A DNA stretch of 64,000 bases from Nocardioides solisilvae. Its GTDB lineage: Bacteria > Actinomycetota > Actinomycetes > Propionibacteriales > Nocardioidaceae. Every line of letters starts with the position of its first letter. Position 1 is the first letter of the stretch. Location: positions 124,001 through 188,000 of the forward strand of contig NZ_QHKX01000001.1 in NCBI RefSeq assembly GCF_003194625.1. Reading direction: 5' to 3'. The position numbers were made by a program, and so were the translations under genes. A model generated the notes under the pieces. That model saw only the letters and a program-made list of their open reading frames with translations, searched no databases and had not been told where the DNA came from. Shown in pieces: positions 44,953 to 55,234 of this stretch.

Positions 44953-45556
44953 CGCCGGCGCCCCCGGGAGCCCCGCTGCCGCCCGTGTTGCCTGCGCCCG
45001 CCACGTCCTCGACCAGGTCGACCAGGGTCAGCGCCGAGGGCAGCCGGCCGATGATCGAGCCGGCGACCCGCCCCTGGGCGTCGAGGACGACCGTGGAGGG
45101 GATGGCCCGGGGCGGGATCGTGCCGGAGAAGGGCAGCAGGGCCCGGCCGTCGGAGGAGTAGAAGGAGGGGTAGTCGATGCCGACGTTCTCGGCGAACCGG
45201 ACCGCCTGGGCGGCGGAGTTGTCGCGCACGTTGATCCCGACGAACGCGGCCTCGTCGCCGAGGGTCTCCCGCGCCTCGAGGAGGTCGGGCATCTCGATCC
45301 TGCAGTCGACGCACCAGGCGCCCCAGACGTTGACCACGACGGGGGTGCCGCGGCTGTCGGCCAGGTCGAGCGGCTCGCCCTCTAGGCCCTCGCCGGCGAG
45401 CTCCACGGGGTCGCCGCGCTCCGAGGGGTCGAGGAAGGTGACCTGCCCGTCGCCGCTGACGTAGCCCTTGTCGCCGGTCGCGGAGAGGTCGGAGCAGCCG
45501 GCCAGCAGCAGGCAGGCGGTCAGGAGGGCCGGGACGGCCCGGGGCAGGCGGGACAC
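44945..45556 (-). CDS. TlpA/ResA-like thioredoxin-fold lipoprotein
   Basis: 203 residues; a lipoprotein signal ends at LLAGC (acylated Cys21). The redox motif is WCVDC (Cys82, Cys85), lacking the Pro common in this family. The cis-Pro is in RAIPSTVV. It probably reduces the CxxCH cysteines of apocytochrome c before heme attachment, using electrons from CcdA. GTG start, one base after the phosphatase stop. The C-terminal tail is Gly-rich. Confidence 0.9.
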   Translation of the reverse strand: MSRLPRAVPALLTACLLLAGCSDLSATGDKGYVSGDGQVTFLDPSERGDPVELAGEGLEGEPLDLADSRGTPVVVNVWGAWCVDCRIEMPDLLEARETLGDEAAFVGINVRDNSAAQAVRFAENVGIDYPSFYSSDGRALLPFSGTIPPRAIPSTVVLDAQGRVAGSIIGRLPSALTLVDLVEDVAGAGNTGGSGAPGGAGDG

Positions 45557-45557
45557 G

Positions 45558-46244
45558 TCAGGGTCGCTTCTCCTCGGGGGCGCCGCCGGCCGAGAACGGC
45601 GCCCTGCGGTCGTGCACGGGGATCAGGTCGCCGGCCGGCTCGGAGTAGGTGAGCCGGACGAGGCGGTCGTCCTCGAAGTGGAGGGTGGTGAGCGAGCAGA
45701 GGGTGCACTGCCGGCTGCGTGGGTCGTGGACGAAGGAGCGGCCCTCGGCGGCCAGCCGCGTCGTCCAGATCGGGAGCTGGTGGGAGACCACCACGGCCTC
45801 GTGGCCCCGCGCAGCGTCGCGGGCGTCGTGCACCGCCGCCATCATCCGCGCGGCCATCTCCTTGTAGGGCTCGCCCCACGAGGGCTTGAAGGGGTTGTAG
45901 AGGTGGCGCCACAGGTGCGGCCGCTTGACGAGCGTCATCGCGCCCTCGCCGAAGCTGATCCCCTCGAACCGGTTGGTCGACTCGATCACCCGGGGGTCGA
46001 CCACGGGCTCGAGGCCCCGCGCGGCCAGCAGCGGCGCGGCCGTCTCACGGGCCCGCTCGAGCGGCGAGGTGCGGACGTGGACGACGTCGCGGTCGCCGAC
46101 GACGTCGGCGACCCGCTGGGCCATCCGACGGCCCCGCTCGGAGAGGTGGAAGCCGTCGCGGCGCCCGTAGAGGACCCCCTCCGGGTTGTGCACCTCGCCG
46201 TGGCGCAGCAGGTGCACCATCGTCCGGACCGGGCTCGGGCTCAT
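45558..46244 (-). CDS. Histidine phosphatase family protein
   Basis: 228-residue phosphoglycerate-mutase-like phosphatase. The phospho-acceptor His15 is in LLRHGEVHN, the second catalytic His is in [10 protein letters not shown], and Arg/Glu are in [12 protein letters not shown]. The substrate is unknown. It overlaps hemL by 4 bases and precedes tlpA by 1, so it is co-translated with heme and cytochrome c genes. The same position is occupied in Streptomyces, which argues for a linked function. Confidence 0.87.
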   Translation of the reverse strand: MSPSPVRTMVHLLRHGEVHNPEGVLYGRRDGFHLSERGRRMAQRVADVVGDRDVVHVRTSPLERARETAAPLLAARGLEPVVDPRVIESTNRFEGISFGEGAMTLVKRPHLWRHLYNPFKPSWGEPYKEMAARMMAAVHDARDAARGHEAVVVSHQLPIWTTRLAAEGRSFVHDPRSRQCTLCSLTTLHFEDDRLVRLTYSEPAGDLIPVHDRRAPFSAGGAPEEKRP

Positions 46245-47578
46245 CGGACCTCCTCCGTGGTCGGGCGCTCGTCGCGGGCGGCGGCCGCGGCCCGCGCGGC
46301 GCCCGGCAGCGCGGAGAGCACGTGCTGGACCGCACGGTCGTCGTGGGCGGCGGAGACGAACCAGCACTCGTACGCCGACGGCGGCAGGTAGACGCCCGCG
46401 TCCAGCATCGCGTGGAAGAACGCCGCGTACGCCGCGGTGTCCTGGCGGGCGGCCCCGGCGAAGTCGCGCACGGGCCGGTCGTCGAAGAAGACGGAGAACA
46501 TCGTGCCGGCCGCCTGCACGACGTGGGGCACCCCCGCGGCGGCGAGCGCGTCGCCGGCCGCCTCCCGGATCGTGGTGGAGACCGCGCCCAGGCGGGCGTA
46601 GACGTCGTCGTCGGCCAGGCGCAGGGTGGCCAGGCCGGCGGTGGTGGCGACCGGGTTCCCCGACAGCGTGCCCGCCTGGTAGACCGGGCCCTCCGGCGCC
46701 AGGTGGGCCATGACGTCGGCCCGCCCGCCGAAGGCGGCGGCGGGGAAGCCCCCGCCCATCACCTTGCCGAAGGTCATGAGGTCGGGCGTCCAGCCCTCGT
46801 GGGCGCCGTCCAGGCCCCACCCGCCCCGGGCGGTCGCGCGGAACCCGGTCATCACCTCGTCGGAGACGAAGAGGGCCCCCGCCTCGCGGCAGGTCTCGGC
46901 GAGGAACGCGTTGAAGCCCGGCTCGGGCGGCACGACGCCCATGTTGCCGGGGGTCGCCTCGGTGACCAGCGCGGCGATCCGCGGGCCGTGCTCGGCGAAG
47001 GCGGCGGTGACGGCCGCCCGGTCGTTGTAGGGCAGGACCAGCGTGAGGCCGGCCTCCTGCGCCGGGACGCCGGGGGTGCCCGGCAGGGCGAGGGTCGCGA
47101 CGCCCGACCCGGCCTCGGCCAGCAGGGAGTCGACGTGGCCGTGGTAGCAGCCGGCGAACTTCACGACCAGGTCGCGCCCGGTGAAGCCGCGCGCGAGCCG
47201 GATCGCCGACATGGTGGCCTCGGTGCCGCTGGAGACCAGCCGCACCCGCTCCACCGGGGCGCGCCGCACGATCTCCTCGACCAGCTCGACCTCGGGCTCG
47301 GTGGGGGTGCCGAAGGACGTGCCGCGGGCCACCGCGGCCTGCACGGCCGCGGTCACCTCGGGGTGGGCGTGGCCGAGCAGCATGGGGCCCCACGAGCAGA
47401 CCAGGTCGACGTACTCCCGGCCGTCGACGTCGGTCAGCCAGGCCCCGGAGGCGGAGCGGATGAACCGGGGCGTGCCGCCGACGGCGTTGAACGCCCGGAC
47501 CGGCGAGTTGACCCCTCCGGGGGTCACCGCCTTCGCGCGGGCGAAGAGGTCGGCCGAGACCGGGCTGGGGAGGCTCAC
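46241..47578 (-). CDS. hemL: Glutamate-1-semialdehyde 2,1-aminomutase (HemL)
   Basis: PLP enzyme that forms 5-aminolevulinate from glutamate-1-semialdehyde, the step after HemA (53126). 445 residues. PLP-lysine is Lys272 ([13 protein letters not shown]), the N-terminal signature is [11 protein letters not shown], and [15 protein letters not shown] binds PLP phosphate. GTG at 47578 has GACAAT six bases upstream, possibly a leaderless promoter. First gene of the operon that ends with ccsB. Confidence 0.95.
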   Translation of the reverse strand: MSLPSPVSADLFARAKAVTPGGVNSPVRAFNAVGGTPRFIRSASGAWLTDVDGREYVDLVCSWGPMLLGHAHPEVTAAVQAAVARGTSFGTPTEPEVELVEEIVRRAPVERVRLVSSGTEATMSAIRLARGFTGRDLVVKFAGCYHGHVDSLLAEAGSGVATLALPGTPGVPAQEAGLTLVLPYNDRAAVTAAFAEHGPRIAALVTEATPGNMGVVPPEPGFNAFLAETCREAGALFVSDEVMTGFRATARGGWGLDGAHEGWTPDLMTFGKVMGGGFPAAAFGGRADVMAHLAPEGPVYQAGTLSGNPVATTAGLATLRLADDDVYARLGAVSTTIREAAGDALAAAGVPHVVQAAGTMFSVFFDDRPVRDFAGAARQDTAAYAAFFHAMLDAGVYLPPSAYECWFVSAAHDDRAVQHVLSALPGAARAAAAARDERPTTEEVR

Positions 47579-47584
47579 CGGCTC

Positions 47585-47590
47585 ATTGTC
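47585..47590 (-). promoter_or_regulatory. Possible -10 of the hemL-ccsB operon
   Basis: GACAAT on the minus strand, six bases before the GTG of hemL. It matches four of six bases of TATAAT, and the spacing equals that of the other leaderless genes, but the first base departs from TANNNT. Confidence 0.35.
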
Positions 47591-47703
47591 GCCCAACGGC
47601 CCAAGCCCGGCCCAATCCCCCACGGGCCGCGGACGCGTGACACAGACGTGAAACGGAGGGTGCGGCAGCGACGCGGGGGTTCCGTCCTCAGGGTGCGAGG
47701 AGC

Positions 47704-49524
47704 ATGATCGGAGGGATTCGGGTCGTGCAGGGGGGCGAGATGGCGAAGACGGGGTTCCGCGGGTGGCAGCGGACCACCGCCGGCGCGCCCCTGGCCGCCC
47801 TCGCGGTCGGCTGGACGGCGTGCCTCGCCGCGCTGGGCGCCCCCGGGCCCGGTGCCCCCGGCGCGGGTGCCGTCGCACCCGACGGCGCCACGGCGGTGCT
47901 CGCCGCCCCGGGCGCCTCCGGACCCGCCGGGGGCGGCGGCGCGGGCTCCGCGACCGACCCGGTCCGCGACCTCCCGCCGCCCGACGTGGTCCGGGCGGCC
48001 GAGGTCGACAGCGTCGCCCGGGAGGTCGCCACCGGCCTCGACGTCGAGGCGGCCAGCAGCGGAGCCGTGCCGGGGCCCGCCCTGGCGGCGTACCGGCTCG
48101 CCGAGGCCGTGATGCGCACCGCCGACCCCGGCTGCGACCTCGACTGGGCGGTGCTGGCCGCGATCGGCCGGGTGGAGTCCGACCACGGGCGGTACGGCGG
48201 CAGCGTGCTGGACGACGACGGACGGTCCCGGCCCGGTGTCGTGGGGATCGCGCTCGACGGCCGCCACGGCACGGCGCGGATCACCGACACCGACCGCGGG
48301 CGCCTCGACGGCGACGACCGGTTCGACCGGGCCGTCGGCCCGATGCAGTTTATCCCGTCGACGTGGTCCGCGGTCGCCGTCGACGGGGACGCCGACGGCG
48401 TCCGCGACCCCCAGGACCTGGACGACGCCGCGCTGGCCGCGGGCGTCTACCTGTGCTCCGGGCCGGGCTCGCTCGCCGACCCCGCGACGCTGCGCGACGC
48501 CGTCCTCTCCTACAACCGCTCGACCAGCTACGTCCGGCTCGTGCTGGGGGTCGCCGAGGCCTACCGCGGGTCGACCGCCGCCGACCCGCTCGGTGCGCGC
48601 TCGCTGCAGGCGGCCGGCGTGGCCGACCGGCTCCGGCCCGGCGACCCCGGCTGGCGCAGCAGCCCGGGCAGCGGCGTCGTGGCGCCGGCCCAGGAGCTCG
48701 CGGTCCACCCGCTCACCAGCACCCGCGGCCGGCAGGGCGAGGAGGCGGGGCCGCGGATCGAGGCGCTCGGCCCGCCCACCCCCTGGCCGCCGTCGCGGCG
48801 CCGCACGCCGACGCCCAAGCCCACGCCGACGCCAACGCCCACGCCCACGCCCACGCCGACGCTCACCCCCACGGCCACCCCGACGGCGACTCCCACCCCG
48901 ACGGCGACTCCGACGCTCACCCCCACGGCCACCCCGACGGCGACTCCGACGGCGACTCCGACGGCGACCCCGACGACCGAGCCCACCCCCACGGCGACGC
49001 CCACGGTGACCGACTCGGCCCAGCCCACGCCCTCCGCCGAGCCGACGCCGACCGCCGAGCCGTCCCCGTCGACGGATCCCACCGACGTGCCCACCGACGG
49101 ACCCGCGGACCCCGATGACGGGTCCACCGACGAGCCCTGGGTCCCGCCGGCGCTGCCGACCCCGCGCGGCCCGCTGCCCGACGTGGACCCGACGACGCTC
49201 CCCTTGCCTGACGACCTGCCTGACGACCTGCTTGACGACCTGCCTGCCGATCTGCGTGACGACCGGCCTGTCGACGACCGCCCGGCGGACGAGGCCGCGA
49301 GGATCGCGCTGCTCACCGCGGCGGCGCTCTGCCTGGAGTCGGGCGTGGCGCTGGAGGACGTCGAGCAGCTGGAGGCGTGCCTGGCCGACTGGCTGCTGCC
49401 CCCGCCCGACGGGACCGGGGAGGAGCGCGAGCAGGAGCCCCCGGCGGGTCAGCCCGCGGCCCGGGCGGCGGGTCCGGCGGTCAGCGGGTCAGGAGCCGTG
49501 CGGCCTCGGCGGCCCAGTAGGTGA
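47704..49524 (+). CDS. Secreted or anchored lytic transglycosylase with Thr-Pro repeat tail
   Basis: 606 residues. An N-terminal hydrophobic segment (about 26-46) is a signal or anchor. The SLT-type domain lies at about 125-290, with catalytic Glu in [18 protein letters not shown], and [11 protein letters not shown]. It cleaves peptidoglycan glycan strands. A Thr-Pro/Ala repeat tract follows (about 368-440), then an Asp/Leu/Pro repeat (about 502-521), probably a wall-spanning stalk. Start choice is uncertain: GTG at 47725 has GGAGGG at good spacing, and ATG at 47740 is also possible. The 3' end overlaps hemB by 44 bases. Confidence 0.85.
   Translation: MIGGIRVVQGGEMAKTGFRGWQRTTAGAPLAALAVGWTACLAALGAPGPGAPGAGAVAPDGATAVLAAPGASGPAGGGGAGSATDPVRDLPPPDVVRAAEVDSVAREVATGLDVEAASSGAVPGPALAAYRLAEAVMRTADPGCDLDWAVLAAIGRVESDHGRYGGSVLDDDGRSRPGVVGIALDGRHGTARITDTDRGRLDGDDRFDRAVGPMQFIPSTWSAVAVDGDADGVRDPQDLDDAALAAGVYLCSGPGSLADPATLRDAVLSYNRSTSYVRLVLGVAEAYRGSTAADPLGARSLQAAGVADRLRPGDPGWRSSPGSGVVAPAQELAVHPLTSTRGRQGEEAGPRIEALGPPTPWPPSRRRTPTPKPTPTPTPTPTPTPTLTPTATPTATPTPTATPTLTPTATPTATPTATPTATPTTEPTPTATPTVTDSAQPTPSAEPTPTAEPSPSTDPTDVPTDGPADPDDGSTDEPWVPPALPTPRGPLPDVDPTTLPLPDDLPDDLLDDLPADLRDDRPVDDRPADEAARIALLTAAALCLESGVALEDVEQLEACLADWLLPPPDGTGEEREQEPPAGQPAARAAGPAVSGSGAVRPRRPSR
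48806..49020 (+). repeat. Thr-Pro coding repeats, with two 38-base perfect copies
   Basis: Short period-6 and period-12 repeats of ACG/CCG-type codons encode TPTPTP and TATPTP runs. Within them a 38-base unit at 48856-48893 recurs exactly at 48910-48947 (period 54, 18 residues). The array is in frame, so length changes alter only stalk length. Confidence 0.8.
49208..49267 (+). repeat. Five 12-base repeats coding an Asp-rich segment
   Basis: Units like CCTGACGACCTG, five in a row with slight changes, encode LPDD/LLDD-type tetrapeptides in the transglycosylase tail. They are acidic, unlike the preceding Thr-Pro stalk, and possibly bind cations. Confidence 0.75.
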
Positions 49525-50524
49525 GGACCACGTCGGCGCCGGCGCGCCGGATGGAGGTCAGCGTCTCGAGGATCGCGGCCTCGCGGTCGATCCACCCGTT
49601 CGCCGCGGCGGCCTCGACCATCGCGTACTCGCCGGAGATGTTGTAGGCCGCCACCGGCACGTCGACGGCGTCGCGCACCCGGCGGACCACGTCGAGGTAG
49701 GCCAGCGCCGGCTTCACCATGACGATGTCGGCGCCCTGCTCGACGTCGAGGAGGGCCTCGCGGACGCCCTCGACGGCGTTGGCAGGGTCCTGCTGGTAGG
49801 TACGCCGGTCGCCCTGGAGGCTCGAGTCGACCGCCTCCCGGAAGGGGCCGTAGAAGGCGGAGGCGTACTTCGCGGAGTAGGCGAGGATCGAGACGTCGGT
49901 GTGCTCCATCGCGTCCAGGGCGGTGCGGATCGTCGAGACCTGGCCGTCCATCATCCCGCTCGGGCCCACCATGTCGACCCCGGCGTCGGCGTGGGCGAGC
50001 GCCATCTCGGCGTACGCCGCGAGCGTGCGGTCGTTGTCGACCTGCCCGTCGGAGGTGAGCAGGCCGCAGTGGCCGTGGTCGGTGAACTCGTCGAGGCACA
50101 GGTCGCTCATCACCGTCAGTCCGTCGCCGACCTCGGCGACCACGTCGGTGATCGCCAGGTTGAGGATGCCCGTGGGGTCCACGGCCCCCGACCCGGTCGC
50201 GTCCTTGTGCTCGGGGACGCCGAAGAGCATCACCCCGCCCAGGCCGAGCTCCGCCGCCTCGGCGGCGGCGGCCCGCAGGGAGTCCCGGGTGTGCTGGACC
50301 ACGCCCGGCATCGACGAGATCGGCCGCGGCTCGTCGAGCCCCTCCCGGACGAAGAGCGGCAGCACCAGCTGTCGCGGCTCGACGGCGACCTCGGTGACCA
50401 TCCGGCGCAGGGCCGGCGTCGTCCGCAGCCGTCGCGGCCGCACCACGGGCCCGGTGACGGCACCGAGGGACGCCGGGGCTCCCGACGTCGGGAGCTCCTC
50501 GCCCGGGCCCGCGGCGGGGGCCAC
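49481..50524 (-). CDS. hemB: Porphobilinogen synthase (HemB)
   Basis: Condenses two 5-aminolevulinates to porphobilinogen. 347 residues from GTG at 50524, which shares one base with the cobA/hemD stop. The family usually starts closer to [14 protein letters not shown], so GTG at 50446 or 50443 would give a more typical length. Active-site lysines are in SAKYASAF and VMVKPALAY. The metal site reads [14 protein letters not shown]: two of the three Zn cysteines are present and the middle one is Asp, a mixed type. Last gene of the rex-hem operon. Confidence 0.92.
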   Translation of the reverse strand: MAPAAGPGEELPTSGAPASLGAVTGPVVRPRRLRTTPALRRMVTEVAVEPRQLVLPLFVREGLDEPRPISSMPGVVQHTRDSLRAAAAEAAELGLGGVMLFGVPEHKDATGSGAVDPTGILNLAITDVVAEVGDGLTVMSDLCLDEFTDHGHCGLLTSDGQVDNDRTLAAYAEMALAHADAGVDMVGPSGMMDGQVSTIRTALDAMEHTDVSILAYSAKYASAFYGPFREAVDSSLQGDRRTYQQDPANAVEGVREALLDVEQGADIVMVKPALAYLDVVRRVRDAVDVPVAAYNISGEYAMVEAAAANGWIDREAAILETLTSIRRAGADVVLTYWAAEAARLLTR

Positions 50525-52179
50525 TACTTGGACCCGGTCCGGCGCCGGCCCGACGCCTTGCGGTCCGAGGGCTTCGTGACGGGCTGGCCCGCCTCCACCA
50601 TCGCCAGCCGGCGGGCCGCGCCGAAGTCGGCGAGGGCGTCGACGAGGACCTCCACGTCGGGCTTGGGGGCCATCACGTCGACCCGCAGCCCGTGCTCCTC
50701 GGCCGTCTTGGCCGTGGCCGGCCCGATCACCGCGATCACGGTCGACGGGTGCGGCTTGCCGGCGATGCCGACGAGGTTGCGCACCGTCGAGGAGGAGGTG
50801 AAGACGACGGCGTCGAACTTGCCGGTCTTGATCGCGTCCCGGGTGGGGGCCGGGGGCGGGGTGGCCCGCACGGTCCGGTAGGCGGTGACGTCGTCGCACT
50901 CCCAGCCCAGCTCGACCAGGCCGGCGACCAGGGTCTCGGTGGCGATGTCGGCGCGCGGCAGGAAGACCCGGTTGATCGGGTCGAGCAGCTCGTCGTACGG
51001 CGGCCACTCCGCCAGCAGCCCGGCGGCGGACTGCTCGCCGGTGGGGACCAGGTCGGAGCGCAGGCCCCACGCGGCGATCGCCTCGGCGGTCTTGTCGCCG
51101 ACCGCCGCGATCTTGAGGCCGCTGAAGGCGCGGGCGTCGAGGCCGTACTCCTCGAACTTCTCCCGGACCGCCTTGACGGCGTTGACCGAGGTGAAGGCGA
51201 TCCACTCGTAGCGGCCCTCGACGAGGCCGCGGACGGCCTTGTCCATCTGCAGCGGGTTCCGCGGCGGCTCGACCGAGATGGTCGGCACCTCCTCGGGCAC
51301 GCCGCCGTAGGCCCGCAGCCGCTGCGAGAGCGAGCCGGCCTGCTCCTTGGTCCGCGGGACCAGGACGCGCCAGCCGAAGAGCGGCTTGGTCTCGAACCAC
51401 GAGAGCGTCTCGCGCAGGTTGACCACGTCGCCGACCACGATGATCGCCGGCGGCGCCACCCGGGCGGCGCGGACGTCGGCGGCCACGTCGGCCAGGGTCG
51501 AGGTGAGGGTGGCCTGTTCGGTGGTGGTGCCGACCCGGGTCACCGCGACCGGGGTCTGCGCCGAGCGGCCGGCGGCGACCAGCGCGGCCGCCGTGTCGCC
51601 GATGCTCCCCACGCCGGAGAGCAGCACGAGGGTGCGGTCGTCGGCGTACTGCGACCAGTCGACCGTCCCGCCGCAGGTCACCACGGCGACCTCGCGGTGG
51701 TTCTTGTCGGTGAGCGGGATGCCGGCGTACGCCGGGACCGCCTGGACCGCCGAGACGCCCGGGACGATGTCGAAGCCGACACCCGCCTTCACGCACGCCT
51801 GCGCCTCCTCGGGGCCCGAGGCGTAGAGGAAGGGGTCGCCGGTCATCAGCCGGACTACGCGGTGCTTCTTGCCGTGCTTGACGACCACCCGGGCGCGGTT
51901 GGCGTGGGTGAGCGGCTGGCCGTCCTCGCCGAAGCCGCCGTCGACCAGCAGCGGGGCGCCCTCGACGGGGGCCGGCTCCTCGCCGGGGACGCGGACCGGG
52001 AGGCCCAGGACCGCACGGACCATGTCCTCGTGCTCGGGGGCCTCGGTGACGACGACCTCGGCGTCGCGGATCAGCTCCACGGCACGCACCGTGAGCAGGC
52101 CCGGGTCGCCGGGACCGCTGCCGACGAAGGAGACCCAGCCGGTGGGGGTGGTCTTGCTGGGGGTGTTGCCTCGGGTCAT
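50524..52179 (-). CDS. Uroporphyrinogen-III C-methyltransferase / uroporphyrinogen-III synthase fusion
   Basis: 551 residues. The N-terminal SUMT (CobA) half, about 13-255, has [18 protein letters not shown] and [15 protein letters not shown]. The C-terminal HemD half is about 265-520. HemD closes the tetrapyrrole ring; SUMT methylates it toward siroheme and cobalamin. Siroheme would serve sulfite reductase downstream of the sulfate importer in this window. The fusion is common in actinobacteria (often called hemD or cobA/hemD). ATG overlaps hemC by 4 bases. Confidence 0.93.
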   Translation of the reverse strand: MTRGNTPSKTTPTGWVSFVGSGPGDPGLLTVRAVELIRDAEVVVTEAPEHEDMVRAVLGLPVRVPGEEPAPVEGAPLLVDGGFGEDGQPLTHANRARVVVKHGKKHRVVRLMTGDPFLYASGPEEAQACVKAGVGFDIVPGVSAVQAVPAYAGIPLTDKNHREVAVVTCGGTVDWSQYADDRTLVLLSGVGSIGDTAAALVAAGRSAQTPVAVTRVGTTTEQATLTSTLADVAADVRAARVAPPAIIVVGDVVNLRETLSWFETKPLFGWRVLVPRTKEQAGSLSQRLRAYGGVPEEVPTISVEPPRNPLQMDKAVRGLVEGRYEWIAFTSVNAVKAVREKFEEYGLDARAFSGLKIAAVGDKTAEAIAAWGLRSDLVPTGEQSAAGLLAEWPPYDELLDPINRVFLPRADIATETLVAGLVELGWECDDVTAYRTVRATPPPAPTRDAIKTGKFDAVVFTSSSTVRNLVGIAGKPHPSTVIAVIGPATAKTAEEHGLRVDVMAPKPDVEVLVDALADFGAARRLAMVEAGQPVTKPSDRKASGRRRTGSK

Positions 52180-53129
52180 GGGTGCTGGTTCCTCACTGCT
52201 GCCTCGTGCGGTGCTTCCATCAGGTCCTTGGCGCCATCGGCGAGCATCTCGCTCGCCAGGCGGGCGCCGACGCCCGCTGCCTCCTCCGGCCGGCCGGTGG
52301 CGCTCATGCGCACCGACAGCCCGCCGTCCGCGGACAGGGCCACCGCCCTGATCCACAGCTCGTCCCCCGACTCCCCCTCGACCACCTCGGCCAGGGCACC
52401 CAGCGGTGCGCTGCACCCGGCCTCGAGCGTGGCCAGCACGGCCCGCTCCGCCTCGACGGCGACGCGGGTGCGCGCGTCGTCGAGCTCGCCCAGGAGGGCG
52501 GTCAGCTCCTGGTCGTCGCTGCGGCACTCGACCGCCAGCGCACCCTGCCCGGGGGCGGGGAGCATCTGGAGGGGGTCGAGCACCTCGGTCACCTCGTCGA
52601 GACGGCCCAGTCGGGCCATCCCGGCGCGGGCCAGCAGGATCGCGTCCAGCTCGCCCGAGGTCACCTTGCCGATCCTCGTGCCGACGTTGCCGCGGATCTC
52701 CACGACCTCCACGCCGAGCCCGAGGGCGCCGAGCTGCGCGGCCCGCCGCGGCGAGCCCGTGCCGACCCGGCTGCCCACCGGCAGCTCGCCCAGCGTCAGC
52801 CCGTCCCGGGCCACCAGCACGTCGCGGGGGTCCTCCCGCGGCGGCACGGCGGCCAGGGTGATGCCCGGGTGCGGGGTGGTCGGCAGGTCCTTGAGCGAGT
52901 GGACGGCGAAGTCCACCTCGTCGGCCAGCAGGGCGTCGCGCAGCGCGCTCACGAAGACGCCCGTCCCGCCCATCTGGGCGAGCGGCGCGCGGCTCACGTC
53001 GCCGTGGGTGGTCACCTCGACCAGCTCGACCTCGCGGCCGAGCCGCCGGACCATCTCGGCCACGTGGCCGGACTGGGTGGTGGCCAGGGCGGAGGCGCGG
53101 GTGCCCAGGCGCAGGGGTCGCAGGCTCAT
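52176..53129 (-). CDS. hemC: Hydroxymethylbilane synthase (HemC)
   Basis: Polymerises four porphobilinogens. 317 residues. The dipyrromethane cofactor Cys is Cys239 ([11 protein letters not shown]), the catalytic Asp is in HSLKDLPT, and arginines are in [11 protein letters not shown]. Overlaps of 4 bases with hemA and cobA/hemD show a coupled operon. Standard family length, nothing unusual. Confidence 0.95.
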   Translation of the reverse strand: MSLRPLRLGTRASALATTQSGHVAEMVRRLGREVELVEVTTHGDVSRAPLAQMGGTGVFVSALRDALLADEVDFAVHSLKDLPTTPHPGITLAAVPPREDPRDVLVARDGLTLGELPVGSRVGTGSPRRAAQLGALGLGVEVVEIRGNVGTRIGKVTSGELDAILLARAGMARLGRLDEVTEVLDPLQMLPAPGQGALAVECRSDDQELTALLGELDDARTRVAVEAERAVLATLEAGCSAPLGALAEVVEGESGDELWIRAVALSADGGLSVRMSATGRPEEAAGVGARLASEMLADGAKDLMEAPHEAAVRNQHP

Positions 53130-54436
53130 CGCGCCTCCCCCTCGCCGGGCACGATGCCGCGGGTCACGGCCGAGACCGCCTGGGGGTCGAGCGCGAAGAG
53201 CTCGGCGAGCGCCTCCGCGTAGGAGACGGGCTCGCTCTCGGCGGCCAGCTCCTTGACCCGGGTGGTCGGCTGGTGCAGCAGCTTCTCGGCGACCCGGTGC
53301 ACCGTGCGGCGCACCTCGGCGCGGACGGCCTCGTCGAGCTCGGGCAGCCGCGTGGCCAGCCGGTCCATCTCGCTCTCCACCACGCCGGTGGCCATGGTCC
53401 GCAGCGCGACGACGGTGGGCGTGACGCTCGCCTGGCGGCGCGCGGCGAGGAACGCCTTGACCTCCTCGGCGACGATCTCCTGCACGCCGACGACGTCGCG
53501 GTAGGCGTCCTCGGCGTCGAGGACCGCCGCCAGCTGGGCCAGCCCGGTGAGCTCGACCCCCGGCAGGGCCGCGACGTCGGGGTCGACGTCGTGCGGCAGC
53601 GCGAGGTCGATGACGTCGAGGCGCTCGGTGCGCTCCCCGCGGGCGGTGGCCAGCATCGCCGCGCTGACCAGGATCCCGGTCGCGCCGGTGCAGGTGATGA
53701 GGACGTCGGCGTCGGCCAGGGCGGTGTCGAGCTCGGCCAGCGGCAGCGCGGAGACGTCGTACTCCGCGGCGAGGCGCTCGGCGTTCTCCAGCGAGCGGTT
53801 GGCGACCACCACCTCGCGCGCGCCCATCCGGGTCACGGTCGCGGTGGCGAGCGCGGCCATCGAGCCGGCACCCAGCACCACGACCTTGCGGCCCCCGAGG
53901 CCGCCGTGCGGCTCGGTGGTGTGGTGCAGCGCGGCGGTGACCAGGGAGGGCGCGGCGGCGTCGATGTCGGTCTCGGCGTGGGAGCGCTTGCCGACCCGCA
54001 GGGCCTGCTGGAAGAGCAGGTTGAGTGCCGGGCCGACCGTGCCGAGCTCCTGGCCGACGCGCAGCGCCTCGCGGGTCTGGCCGAGGATCTGGCCCTCGCC
54101 GACCACCATCGAGTCGAGCCCGGCGGCGACGTGGAAGAGGTGGGAGACCGCGCCGTCGTCGTAGTGGACGTAGAGGTGCGGAAGCATCGCCTCGGTGGTC
54201 TCGCCGGCCTGCTCGACCAGCATCCGGGAGAGCTCCTCGACGCTGCCGTGGAACCGCTCGACGTCGGCGTAGACCTCGAGCCGGTTGCAGGTGGCGATCG
54301 CGGTCGCCTCGAGCACGTGCTCGCAGGCGGAGACGTCGGTGACCAGCTTGCTGACCCCGTCGGCGTCGAGCGCGAGGCGCTCCAGCACCGCCACGGGCGC
54401 GGACTTGTGGGAGATCCCCACGACCAGGACGCTCAC
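53126..54436 (-). CDS. hemA: Glutamyl-tRNA reductase (HemA)
   Basis: First committed step of C5-pathway heme synthesis: NADPH reduction of glutamyl-tRNA to glutamate-1-semialdehyde, used by HemL. 436 residues. The catalytic Cys50 is in ATCNRLEVY, the NADP motif is VLGAGSMAAL, and the C-terminal dimerisation helices are present. GTG at 54436 overlaps the rex stop (GTGA), so heme entry is tied to the redox repressor. Confidence 0.95.
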   Translation of the reverse strand: MSVLVVGISHKSAPVAVLERLALDADGVSKLVTDVSACEHVLEATAIATCNRLEVYADVERFHGSVEELSRMLVEQAGETTEAMLPHLYVHYDDGAVSHLFHVAAGLDSMVVGEGQILGQTREALRVGQELGTVGPALNLLFQQALRVGKRSHAETDIDAAAPSLVTAALHHTTEPHGGLGGRKVVVLGAGSMAALATATVTRMGAREVVVANRSLENAERLAAEYDVSALPLAELDTALADADVLITCTGATGILVSAAMLATARGERTERLDVIDLALPHDVDPDVAALPGVELTGLAQLAAVLDAEDAYRDVVGVQEIVAEEVKAFLAARRQASVTPTVVALRTMATGVVESEMDRLATRLPELDEAVRAEVRRTVHRVAEKLLHQPTTRVKELAAESEPVSYAEALAELFALDPQAVSAVTRGIVPGEGEAR

Positions 54437-55167
54437 GAGACCCTCCCCTGGTCGACCAGGCCCTGCTCGACCAGCGGGACCGGCACCTCGTCGACCGACC
54501 CGTCGGGCCGGGCCTGCTGGGCCTTGCGCTGCTCGTGGTAGGCGAGGATCTGGAGCTCGATCGAGAGGTCGACCTTGCGCACGTCGACCCCCTCGGGCAC
54601 CGAGAGGACGCCGGGGGCGAAGTTGAGGATGCTGGAGATGCCGGCCTCGACCATCCGGTCGGCCACGTCCTGGGCGGCCGGCGCCGGCGTGGCGATGACG
54701 CCGATGGCCACGTCGTTGTCGCGCACGATCGCCGCCAGGTCGTCGAAGGGCCGCACCGCGACGCCGGCGACGAGCTCGCCGTGGCGGGAGGCGTCGGCGT
54801 CGAGCAGGGCGACCACGCGGAAGCCGCGGCTGCGGAAGCCGGAGTAGTTGGCCAGGGCGTGGCCCAGGTTGCCGATCCCGACGATGACGACGGGCCAGTC
54901 CTGGGTGACCCCGATCTCGCGGGCGATCTGGTAGCGCAGGTACTCCACGTCGTACCCGACGCCGCGGGTGCCGTAGCTGCCGAGGTAGGAGAGGTCCTTG
55001 CGCAGCTTGGCGCTGTTGACCCCGGCCGCGGCGGCGAGCTCCTCGCTGGAGCACGTCGCGGTGCCGGCCTCCGTGAGGCTGGTGAGGGCCCTCAGGTAGA
55101 CCGGGAGCCGAGCGACCGTCGCCTCAGGGATCTCCCTGGCCGCCTCGGGTGAAGTCCGTGCAGTCAC
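54433..55167 (-). CDS. rex: Redox-sensing transcriptional repressor Rex
   Basis: NADH/NAD+ sensor of 244 residues. A winged-helix DNA-binding domain (about 12-85, including AGVNSAKLRKDLSYLGSYGT) is followed by a Rossmann domain with GIGNLG (97-102). NADH releases it from DNA. The start is GTG at 55167 (MTARTSPEAA) with GGAAAGAAG upstream; the frame is open to 55263, but that stretch contains the promoter and operator. It heads the rex-hemA-hemC-cobA/hemD-hemB operon, like the Streptomyces rex-hemACD operon. Confidence 0.95.
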   Translation of the reverse strand: MTARTSPEAAREIPEATVARLPVYLRALTSLTEAGTATCSSEELAAAAGVNSAKLRKDLSYLGSYGTRGVGYDVEYLRYQIAREIGVTQDWPVVIVGIGNLGHALANYSGFRSRGFRVVALLDADASRHGELVAGVAVRPFDDLAAIVRDNDVAIGVIATPAPAAQDVADRMVEAGISSILNFAPGVLSVPEGVDVRKVDLSIELQILAYHEQRKAQQARPDGSVDEVPVPLVEQGLVDQGRVS

Positions 55168-55234
55168 TGGTTCTTCTTTCCAGCCAGAACGACGGCCCGG
55201 TCGGGTCCGGGTCCGGAATCGCTCGGCGCTCCTC

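Noticed and set aside
48806-49020. CRISPR-like regular repeats
   Set aside because: The repeats are short, in frame, without spacers, and encode a Thr-Pro tract of the transglycosylase.
50524-53129. Cobalamin riboswitch linked to the SUMT/HemD gene
   Set aside because: The gene is embedded in an overlapping operon with no untranslated gap that could hold one.
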